DNA of 64,000 bases. It comes from Isoperla grammatica (Eukaryota; Arthropoda; Insecta; Plecoptera; Perlodidae). The stretch's first letter is position 1. Each line of letters begins with the position of its first letter. The notes beneath the pieces were generated by a model. That model saw only the letters and a program-made list of their open reading frames with translations. It ran no database searches and was not told where the DNA came from. Positions 12,183 through 23,800 of this stretch are shown one piece after another. The DNA lies in NCBI GenBank assembly GCA_945910005.1, contig OX246743.1:8246673-8310672 (forward strand). Reading direction: 5' to 3'. Both the position numbers and the translations under genes were made by a program.

Positions 12183-12188
12183 TTTATT
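12183..12188 (-). terminator. Candidate PNP poly(A) signal
   Basis: AATAAA on the - strand about 360 bases after the PNP stop codon; the nearest good match, but not otherwise supported. Confidence 0.35.
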
Positions 12189-12545
12189 TTACTCGCACTT
12201 CAGTGTTGTGCACACTACGTTCCCTTTATGAAAAAAATACCACCAAAAGACAACGGTGACTTATATTCCTTTGGCGGCTTTACTTCCCACTTTTATCATC
12301 GAGTGGCAATCGGATCGACCGGGATGAAGAGAGCATGAATATTGAATAGGAGATGTGTATTAAAATCGCTACTCTCTTGCACAGGTTATTGGCGCCAACC
12401 CTTCAGCCTTTCAAAGCCGTGAACGGGATTCGATATTTGTGTCCAAATTTAATCGATCTCAACCTCTACTCGTATCAAACGTAAACACCCTAAAACATTT
12501 AACCAAGCATAGGAATATTATACCCGCTGGTCGTTAATCTCGGAC

Positions 12546-12778
12546 CTATTCTTTCGCGTTCTTTGCGGAGAGTATTTTGACTCCCATCTCCGTGACCATC
12601 TGTCGAACGAGCTCTTTGAGTATTTCCTTGCGATGGTCGCCGGTGTCCATCACTTCTTGGTGGTTCGCTTCCTTCGGACTGTCGTAGTCGAGGATGCACT
12701 CGTTGGTGATGAGGCTGAAGCCAAAGACCTTCATGCCGCAGTGACGGGCCATTAATACTTCGGGTACCGTGCTCATTC
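12546..12778 (-). CDS. PNP: PNP exon 6
   Basis: Residues ~275-351 and the stop. Carries MSTVPE, the [14 protein letters not shown] block and the EANHQEV histidine of the active site. Confidence 0.93.
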
Positions 12779-15700
12779 CTGGAATATGAGATTACCAGTG
12801 TTATATGGGGTGGAATGGATAATCGTAAAACAAGCCGCAACCAAGACTCATAACTATGTCTACCACTTGCGAGAGAGTACAAAATATCTGTAGATCACTG
12901 ACAAGAGTTGTTTACTGCCCAAACATTAGCTATGAAATGATTGCTTATTAAGATTTAAAAAAAAAATCATTCATTTATTAGTACAGGCACATTAAAAATA
13001 GGTGTTAAATCAAAACTCTTGCATTTTTAACTTAAAAAGTAGTATCTACTTTTTTCTTCACCTTTGAAAACCAGCTTGAGAGGTTTTCTTGGACAGGACG
13101 GAATTTGAAGTTAATTAAAACCAGTAGCATTGAAATGTTGCCACAAAAAGGAAATAAACCATACACTGTTACCAAACGATCGCCTAATTCCACCGTACAA
13201 TATGTCAACTTACCGACAGCGTCGACGCCCAGTTTCTTCAACATCTGCAACTCTGCAACGGTTTCAAAGTTGGGGCCTCCGACGCAGGTGTAGACGCCCT
13301 CTCTTAGAATGTCGCTGATGCCCATCTTCTCCGCGATAGACTTGCATAGCTGCCTCAGCTGGCAGTCGTACGCCATGTTCATTGGCAGGAAGCGTGGACC
13401 GAACCTGTGCAGGAAGTACTTTATTTCATTTTTTATACAGTTTACTTGTGTAAAAATTCACTCACGAAAGATTTTCTTGAATAAAGATGTATTTGAATTA
13501 CGTATTTACTTGTTTCTATTTTCATATTTTGTAGAGCATAACTTGTTAAATGTATCTTGTATGACTAAAAAGAATTAAATTATTATAGATTTATTTCGAA
13601 CATATTATGTTTATTTTTATAATCTGCTATGTGTCAGCGTCCACTAAATCTACACAAGTAGGACACAGGTCTTGCCAAATAAGGTCATTTATTGAGATCC
13701 AAAAACCATTATAGATCCCACTCTATAACCAAACATGTGTTATCTTAAAATCTATCTTGTCATGATAATGTAAAATAACTTCAAGTAGATAAGATTGCAA
13801 AAATGAGAAAACGATGCATTGTTATTTTGGCTTTTTGTACCATTGGTTTGATGGATGGATCTATTCATTTCTTTTCCTCAATGATTCTCCCATTTCAATA
13901 ACATGTGATTTTTACCATAAATGGTTGCACCGACTACACTTGGGGATTCGACTAGCCTACACCAGGGGATTTAATGGATCACTGCTTTAGTTTGTCTAGG
14001 TAGCCTAATAGAACTGACCTGCCATCATTGGTTCGACTAGCCTACACCAGGGGATTTAATGGATCACTGCTTTAGTTTGTCTAGGTAATAGAACTGACCT
14101 GCCATCATTGGTTCGACTAGCCTACACCAGGGGATTTAATGGATCACTGCTTTAGTTTGTCTTGGTAATAGAACTGACTTGCCATCATTGGTTCGACTAG
14201 CCTACACCAGGGGATATAATGGAATAGAACTGACCTGCCATCATTGGTTCGACTAGCCTACACCAGGGGATTTAATGGATCACTGCTTTAGTTTGTCCAG
14301 CTAATAGAACTGACCTGCCATCATTGGTTCGACTAGCCTACACCAGGGTATTTAATGGATCACTGCTTTAGTTTGTCTAGCTAATAGAACTGTCCTGCTA
14401 TCATTGGTTCGACTATCCTACACCAGGGGATTTAATGGATCACTGCTTTAGTTTGTCCAGCTAATAGAACTGACCTGCCATCATTGGTTCGACTAGCCTA
14501 CACCAGGGGACTTAATGGATCACTGCTTTAGTTTGTCTAGGTAATAGAACTGACCTGCCATCATTGGTTCGACTAGCCTACACCAGGGGACTTAATGGAT
14601 CACTGCTTTAGTTTGTCTAAGAAATAGAACTGACCTGCCATCATTGGCGCCCTGGAGAGGGTTGTTGCCTGCGAACCCCATGAGATTGATGTGATCCTTG
14701 ATGATCATGATGTCGCCCGTCCTATAGTCTTCGTTGAGTCCGCCCGCGGCATTGGTCACGATCACATGTGTGACCCCCACCAAGTGCATCACTCGCACTG
14801 GCATGGAGCACTGTAACAACATAGTGCACATCATGTAGGAATGTTCTTCATTTCAGGCCAACAACTACCAATTTAAATTCACTATTTTCAATATAATTTA
14901 TTGTGATTCTGTTAGAAGTGTTCATTGAAAGAAAGTAAGTTATACATAGATAGTTTAGTACACAAATACAAACTTTGTTTACCTGATGCAAGGTTTTAAC
15001 TTATTTTTTGGCTTTTGCTGACAAACATACATATTATTATGCTGACTCTCACGACTAGCAAAATAATAATGATAATTTGAAACGAATTAATAGTTATTGT
15101 GTGTCTTAAATGCACATCACTTTTGCTTTAATTTATTTTTTGCCACCAGAATGTATGTCTGTTCCTAGTTGGGTAATGTTTTTCTTTTGTGGGCAGCCCT
15201 TTTCAAAAAAGCATGTAAGTATAACATTAATTCCAACTTACCTTCCAAAGAGGATATCCCTCGTATGAGTGGAAGCGACCCTGCATACACATGACTTGTA
15301 CTCCGTTCAGACAGCCAAACAGCAGCTGACCCGCGTGGCCAGGGACAGTCGATGTGGGGAAGTGGGGGATGGTCGAGTAGGGGTAGCATGTCTTGTCGGT
15401 CAAACTCTCGGCCAGGGATCCTGGGTAAACATTCATTTAAATAATTAAATATAATTTTAAAAAAAATAATGAAAAAACAAAAACAGGACATTAATTATTT
15501 CATTTACATTAGGGGATGATTTTTCATTTTAATCATACTTCTATTTACTGTCCTTGTAAATCAGTTCTATAACTGATTACGATAGACATTGAATAAATAA
15601 AATATATAAAGAAACCCACCCATAAAAAAGCCCTGAAACACGCACACACATAGCCTACTCGCGCACACTAAAAACTATTGCAAAACAATCGACTAAAGTT

Positions 15701-17770
15701 TAATTGCCATATTATGATAATAATACATTTCTCAATCGTCTCAACGAACCACAGCTCTGTTATCACATTAACGCTTTTTTCATCATGGTGATAATCCACA
15801 GTAATTCGTAATCCGACTAATATGACGTAAGCAGCTAAACTTGAAATCCCTGGCGCGGTTTTCCTTCCATTCATTAGCCAACAGTGCGGTCAGTGACACG
15901 GCCACAAGACATCACTGACGTCACGGTTGATATCTACTTTCTCCGTCAAGATCTGTACGCTACACAGCACATCTATACTCTCTACTCGCTTCGTTGTAAA
16001 GATGGCGGCCGGACGTTTTGATATGTGATTTACGCTGACAAGTGCAGTCTCAGTGCGACTATTCTCGTTTCGCCTATTCCAGTTTCGCAAACTCTCTTTT
16101 GTATATTCTAGAGTCTCGATAATACCAAACATTAATTTCTGTTTACGTGTGACAACGGGAACGCTGGCCGCCATGTTGAATCCCCCCCCACCATTTTGAA
16201 TGTTCTTCATTTAAAAAAATCATATTACAATTTCTAATAACAGCCCGTCAAACTTCCGTAATTATTTCAAAATCTGTGGTATGTACGTCACGCAGGCTTG
16301 TTTATACTAGGAAAACGCTCTGTTTGACGCGTTGATAAGCGAGCGCGTCAATATCTACGAACTTTCTGGCGAAAAGACTTCAATGCTAATACAAACAACA
16401 ATTAACAACAATTCAAGAATGCGCATTGCAAAATTTTTTCTAATTTCCATAGCTATTATACTTCCCGACATTGTTGTATGCAGTGCAATGTGCGTTGCTA
16501 AGAATTTTCGTGGTCATGTTTTCAACACGGTCCGCCACCGTTACTAACACTTATTGACAGCAATAGAAATGTAATTTCTGCCTCTAATATGTATTGGATT
16601 GCGTTTACATTAGTATATTCGTGACCGGACAAAAATTTACTATAAGATAGCCACCTCACATTTTGCCGTTACTGCGTTTTAGAAAAATATTTTCGAGTAA
16701 CTTTCGTGTAACTTTGCCAATATTTATCAGATCGCCATTACATTAACATATTCGTGACCGGAAAAATCTGTAAAAAAATCTGGCTATCTCACATTTTGCC
16801 GCCATTTTTTTTCAGAAAAATATTTTGCAGTAACTATGGTGTAACTTTGTAACTTTTCGAACGATTTTGCCTCAAAACTATACACCTTCAATCCACATCG
16901 AGGCTTGTGGATGGTCCAAATTTCAAGTTGATCGGACTTTCCGTTCGACCGCTATCGACAGACATAAAAACAAAAAAAACAAAAAAAAAACAAACAAAAA
17001 AACAGAACGAAGTGCCATAAGAGTCAAGTGGAAACGCTCGCTTCGCTCGCTTAAAAACTTAAAATAGATGTAATGGAGATTAATTGGAGGAAAACAAATT
17101 AAACTAGGAAAACGCTCTGTTTGACGCGTTGATAAGCGAGCGCGTCAATATCTACGAACTTTCTGGCGAAAAGACTTCAATGCTAATACAAACAACAATT
17201 AACAACAATTCAAGAATGCGCATTGCAAAATTTTTTCTAATTTCCATAGCTATTATACTTCCCGACATTGTTGGATGCAGTGCAATGTGCGTTGCTAAGA
17301 ATTTTTGCTGTCATGTTTTCGCCGCGGTCCGCCACCGTTACTAACACTTATTGACAGCAATAGAAATGTAATTTCTGCCTCTAATACGTATTGGATCGCG
17401 TTTACATTAGTATATTCGTGACCGGACAAAAATTTACTATAAGATAGCCACCTCACATTTTGCCGTTACTGCGTTTTAGAAAAATATTTTCGAGTAACTT
17501 TCGTGTAACTTTGCCAATATTTATCAGATCGCCATAACATTAACATATTCGTGACCGGAAAAATCTGTAGAAAAATCTGGCTATCGCCATTTTGTTTCAG
17601 AAAAATATTTTGCAGTAACTATGGTGTAACTTTGTAACTTTTCGAACGATTTTGCCTCAAAACTATACACCTTCAATCCACATCGAAGCTTGTGGATGGT
17701 CCAAATTTCAAGTTGATCGGACTTTCCGTTCGACCGCTATCGACAGACATAAAAACAAAAAAAAAACAAA

Positions 17771-17803
<33 letters not shown>

Positions 17804-20800
17804 AGAATGAAGTGCCATAAGAGTCAAGTGGAAACGCTCGCTTCGCTCGCTTAATAAATATACTCAGGTTCTATTACAAATCGCTACTATGTGTGACATT
17901 ACGTAATTTTTAATTGCAGCCCGTCAAACTTCCGAAAATTACTTCAAAATCTGTGGTATGTCACGCAGGTTTGTTTATATATACTTAAAATAGATGTAAT
18001 GTAGATTAATTGGAAGCTCAGGTTCTCTTACAAATCGCTACTATGTGTGACATTACGTAATTTTAAATTGCAGCTCATCAAACTTCTGTAATTATCTCAA
18101 AATATGTGGTATGTCACGCAGGCTTGTTTATATAAAACATATGTAGTTGAGATTAATTGGAAGGAAACAAATTACATAAATATGGTTCTCTTACAAATCG
18201 CTACTATGTGTGACATTACGTAATTTATAATTGACAGCCTGTCAAACTTCCGTTATTATCTCAAAATCTGTGGTATGTCACGCAGGTTTGTTTAAACATT
18301 CTTAAAGCAGATGTAATTGAGACGAATAATTGGAAACAATCAAATTCAATGAATGAATAGTAACTTTTTCTAATTATCAAGTTAAAAATAAAATATTCTT
18401 GTTTTCTCAAGTGACCCTTTAAATTTACAACAATGTAAAGACACAAGAAATTGGGTTTGAAATATATCAAGGTTTGTCCTTTATGCATAGCAGCCATAGG
18501 GCCTCCTAATTCAACTAATTACTTTTGTATTTGGTGTGCATTTTTGTTCTTGAAGGGGACCGTGAAGATAAACAAGGACGGAACACTAGATCATTTTTTT
18601 TTAATGGACGACTATCATAAAAGGTCTAAGGTTGACTTCGAGCTTGTCCAAATTCAAGGTCCTCTCAATGTTATGACGAAGGTTAGTAGAGTTCAACCAC
18701 CCCCAACTATACTATCACTATCAGACTCAAAGACAGTAAGATGTGACGAACTTTTTAAGTTACCATTTTTTTTTTATTAAGGATTAACGCGTAGTCGTAA
18801 AGTTGGATCATAGGAAACACGTACTGGCGTTCACACAAAGTTTTAGTTTTAAGACGTTGTTTTCATTGTTTTTAAAACAACGTCTTAAAACCTTGTGCAT
18901 TATGTCTTCAAAATCTGTGTGGACCAGCCTTTAACTGAAAACACAAAAAGTTTTGTAGTTGGTAAGTATGCCTAATAGCTATTCACTTTCATAAAATATC
19001 CATAATTTGTTTGTAACAGTTTATTATTAGTACAAAAATGAAAATGTTGAGAGTCAACAAAAAAAACACAAAGCTTTTTAAACAAAGTTTTGAAATCATT
19101 TCCGAACTGAAATCCACATGATATGCTATTTTACAGGACTGAAATTCCCTGGCCCGAAATGTTTTCTCAGTCTGACTGAACCAAAATTAGATTTTTTTTA
19201 ACGAAACCTTATTGTGATATTTTATGGAACCAGGACCCGAATCCGAAAATGTATTTAGGTTTTGAAGCCCTGACCCCAGTTACGAAAAGCCCACCCATAC
19301 ATACCACCATCGCAATATGCTTTTATTTCTAAATCTATTGTTGACAGTGTAATTAACAGCTTTGTGATCTAATCAAGACCCACAAAAATATACAGAGCCA
19401 ATAACAAACATAAATTGATCCTTATTGACATTCATAAAACTGGATTGCCAATCTAAATGCATTAATGCATTTCGAAAACAAATGAATCAGTGCTTAGAAT
19501 GAATCCATTCTATAAAGCCATTCTTCGCCACAACTCGAATGATAACCTTAATCGTATATGTAAAAAATGTGTAACGAGTTACATTTCTGTGACCTTTCTG
19601 GCGCTGTTTCAGATTAACTCTAATACATAATAATTATGTGATTAGTAAACGGATTTGTGCCACACATGAGCGGTGGCAATGGATGCCAACAAAGTGTCAT
19701 TAGTGATTTCTGGCACAACCACCTCGTTTTTAATATCACTCTACTTATTGGCAGGGGCAGGAGTTTATGGTATTAACGATAAACGCGACTTTTTTAGAAA
19801 ACACTTTTGGCACCTGTGATGCTGGAAATGTCAATCTTTCCCTGCGGTTTTGAAAGGGAGCCGCGATTTGAGCGATTTCACTCATTATTCACAAAAAAAC
19901 GTTGGAATAAAAATAAAACAATTAAAAGTTTGCGATTTTCTATTCAACTATTTGTGCTACTTCACTTACCCTACATTTAAAAAAATCATTGATTCATGCA
20001 TGTATTACCACCTAATAATTAATGTAAGTTGATAAATATGTGTTCCTGTTCTAAGCCTATGCATTGTCTACAGTCCCAATAGCCAAACATGGCAAACATT
20101 TTAACACCGGAATAAAAACGATTTTTGCCAAAATATTCACCACCAATTCACCACCTTTTTAAATCTTAAAAACGAAATTCTAAAAAAAAATTGTCACCAT
20201 AAACTCTGCTTATTTGAATGAATCTGAAAGTTCGCTGAATGTTTGTTAAATTCTATAGAATTTGGTTAATTACGCGTCACAGTTTCAAAATTTGTTTTTC
20301 TCGCCTTTTACGACAAACATTTCTATTTTGTACCGGTTTAACTTGAACGTTCATATTATTGTAGTGTTCTGAGAATTACGCTTTTATGACTGTGGATTTC
20401 TTGACTACAGGCTGTTAATAATTTCTGAGAACTTGTAAGTAGTTATGATACAAGTTACAACGCAATATATGTACGCATTAGTTATCAAGCTCTTGAACAT
20501 GGTCATGTAATTGCATCATGCAGACAAGTCAATAAAGTAATGACTGGTTGAAAGCAATCGCGAGGTTACGTACTTTCACGACATAATTATCTTAGCCAGC
20601 ATTCGGAAATGTTTGTGATTGAAGGATCGTTATTATAAGATTGACAAAAAATGATTACATAAATTATAGTACCCGGAAATTCATGATGGCTGTTATTGTG
20701 AGGTACCTAGGCTGGTCGTTGGTAGAACGTTTGGTGTGATTGAATATCTGGGTCAATAACTCCACGTGGAGTACACTAGGGGAGGGGGTGTTCAAACACG

Positions 20801-23800
20801 CAAACATAAATAAAAATAAATTAATTCAAATTTAAATGCAGCCCCCAAAAATGTTTCGGCTTCGTCTCTGGCTGCTGGGGCTTTGCCCCAGACCCCAACT
20901 GTTCCGCGCCACATTGTTGCGAGTTCACCCCCCCCCCTGACGCCCATCATCCCGGGTATTTAAATCCCTGTCCACCCCTACACGCATCGTTGTCTTTATG
21001 TGTGTACATCCTTAGGAACTGTGCAAATGCAACATTTTAGACACGTTCACTCACAAACGACCATGCAAAACACCACGTGCTAAAACTAACCGTCCTGTGC
21101 TGCCCGATAGATGTTAAAATTGTTTTCAAGCAAATAATGTCATCTCAGTGTTATAGTTCTTACGAATGTTCATTTCCTCCAATAAATATTTCCGTTTTCA
21201 AATATGTGTTTTTATTTAATGTATGTTGTTTTGCAACACACATTTTTAAGAAACGGTAAAACTTATTGGAACAAAGATTTATTAATGAGAAATAGGACTA
21301 AATTTTCTATATCACATATATTGTGTTATTTTTGGCAATTTTTTAGCAGTTTTAACCGGCAGAAATGATGGTTTCCGCAGGTCAGGTGGACCTACAGCCT
21401 GAATAGCGGGCGATTTTAATAGTGAGTTTTGACTTATGTTAGATGTACAATAACTCACCCAATCCAGATCCACAAATGATCCCAATCTTTGGCCTTATGT
21501 GGGTCCTTTCCAGTAGATAAGTAGCTATCGCCTGCAGTAATTCGTACGAGTAGCTGGAAGTAAACAAATGTTTGTTATTGTTGAGGGTCAAGATTTGTTC
21601 TATATAAGGTCAATGTCACTAAACAAACGCTATCGTCATCGCTGTTTTGCAAAAACATAATATTGGTGTATAATTGTTAATCTGTCGCAAATAAAATTCT
21701 GTATTGTGCAACCATTATGGTCCATTCCATCTAGCTTATCACCCGGAAATGATACGCCATGCCAATTATGTAAAATATTAATTAGAGAAATAAAACGTAT
21801 TTTAGTTATCAATTCCACTAGACTAGTTCATAGTTCATAGTTGATGATGAATAGTGGAAACTCAGTTAATGATATCTACGAAAATGTATTTTAGTTATCG
21901 ATTCCACTAGACTAGTTCATAGTTCATAGTTGATGATGAATAGTGGAAAGTCAATTAATGATATCTACGAAAATGTATTTTTTAAGCCGAAATGTTACGT
22001 AAAACGCGAATATCCAGTTTTAGCACCCTGACCTGATACAATGTTGCGTAGCTTCGATGCTATTTATAGGCAATGGAACTAGTACGGAAATATGTTTTTA
22101 TTATCTTTTATGATTTTTGGTAAACGAATATTTACATAAAATCCCTATGTGCATTTAGTTATTTAGTTGTAAATTTCTTTCGCAGATATTTTAGAAAAAG
22201 AAAAATAATTATATTGTTATCTATATTTAAGAATATTCGATGTCACAAGGGGTGGTTTTATTCCTACTTTATTAAAAAACTTTTTTTATGAACTTGGTAG
22301 GCTGCTATTGATTGTATCCATGATAAGTATTGGTGATAAGATATCCCTTTACCCGACAACTGTGTTGGAAAGTAGACCATTTGTTTTATATTAACACGTT
22401 TGCATACAAATTATATGATTGCACTATAACACTTACAGTTAGTCGTTACCTAACCTTTATTTGTAATATATAACTCGCACTTTTGTATTCTTAACTCACA
22501 CCATTCCTCGCCTTTACACTCTCAATTTATCAATTTCATTGTACTAATGATAAGTCATACTCCGCACTTTTTCACTGATAAGCTATAACCAACACACTTG
22601 TACTCATTACCCTGCACACCACCCACATATTTCCAAAGTGCTATGCTCGATCTAGTCTGTCCTACACCAAACTGGTTTTTGATGATAACGATATTTGAAT
22701 TTTTATCTCATATTTTGGCAACGCTGTATTCGACACCGACCAGTGAAGCTTGGCGGTTTGAGAAGGTCAATAATTAAAAAATTCCCCCTTATATATTCCG
22801 AATTGCTCTTGTATTTTATTAGTTTACATTAAATCCCTCAATAAGCGTTCATTCAATGTCGCACATGTGAATGCTTGCCTAGTTCTGGTGTTTATAGTTT
22901 CACAACCAATACAATGCAAATCCAGTTAACACGATTTGACAATTACACGTCAATGCTAATTGTTATTTTCCACTTGGCTGTCTCTATTATTTTCCCCTTC
23001 CTTTCCCCTTCATTTATATTCCTTCACAAATTACGCTGCTTTAAAACATTGTATTTTTCATGGTTCATACGAATGTGATAACGTTGGAGAAAGAACAAAC
23101 GACAAACAAACATAACTAACACAATCGTAATGTATTCTAAAGGTACGACTGACTTTCAGGCAACGTCTCAACGAGTAAGCGTGGGTCATAGATGACGATA
23201 ATATTAATAACACTCTTGTCTTAAATAGAACGAAACACGGCAATTAGGCATCAAGGTCAATGAACCCACCTGCTCACGCACTCTACGTGGGTCTAAAATA
23301 TTTATAGACATGCGTAGACTCTTTGTGTGCCCTCACTGCATTGCATTGTTGTTGGAGATTTTATTTTTTATATGGAAAATAATATCCGCGTATACCTTGG
23401 ATTTCCAATGGTTTGTGCACTAACAACAGTTATCTATCTGTGGTTTGTGGGTCGATTATGATTACGGGTTTCGTAATTACCGTTTAATGGTAATGTTTCA
23501 ATAACAGTAAACCACAATGAAGAAGTGATAACATAGCATATTGACTTTGAAGCCGTCATAACAACGAAGCACATAATGAATATTGTATGAATGTCGCACG
23601 CTATAAATCAGTTCTAATAGCGGTGTGGGTACTCAATACTCATATATGAGTACAAAATGTAAAATGTAGTGCCCTATGGTCTCGTAAGCACTAATAGTGT
23701 ATGGTAAATATTATATATAATATTAAAATCAGTTGGATAGTTATTTTGTTTATTAAATCTATTAGTAATGAAAATAACAAGCATATTGTAATATTTTATG

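Larger units (their letters stand above)
16215..18330. repeat. ~145-bp tandem repeat array split by two element insertions (PNP intron 2)
   Basis: Repeated blocks share ATCGCTACTATGTGTGACAT, then GCCCGTCAAACTTCCG, then ATCTGTGGTATGTCACGCAG, then TTGTTTATAT and GATTAATTGGAA. Three successive units are readable between 17,854 and 18,330. A part unit at 16,215-16,306 and a piece at 17,054-17,103 show that the two element copies at 16,307 and 17,104 landed inside the same array. Confidence 0.75.

Noticed and set aside
13946..14646. Regular repeats at first glance like a CRISPR array
   Set aside because: The whole 80-base unit is repeated with no variable spacers, and the setting is a spliced animal gene.
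15890..16210. 106-codon open frame on the - strand in PNP intron 2
   Set aside because: No recognised family and no splice-site support.
16332..17344. Two 71-codon open frames, nearly identical
   Set aside because: They only recur because the surrounding element is duplicated; the frame is broken in the third copy.
18451..18780. 109-codon open frame on the + strand
   Set aside because: Composition like surrounding intron, no recognised similarity.
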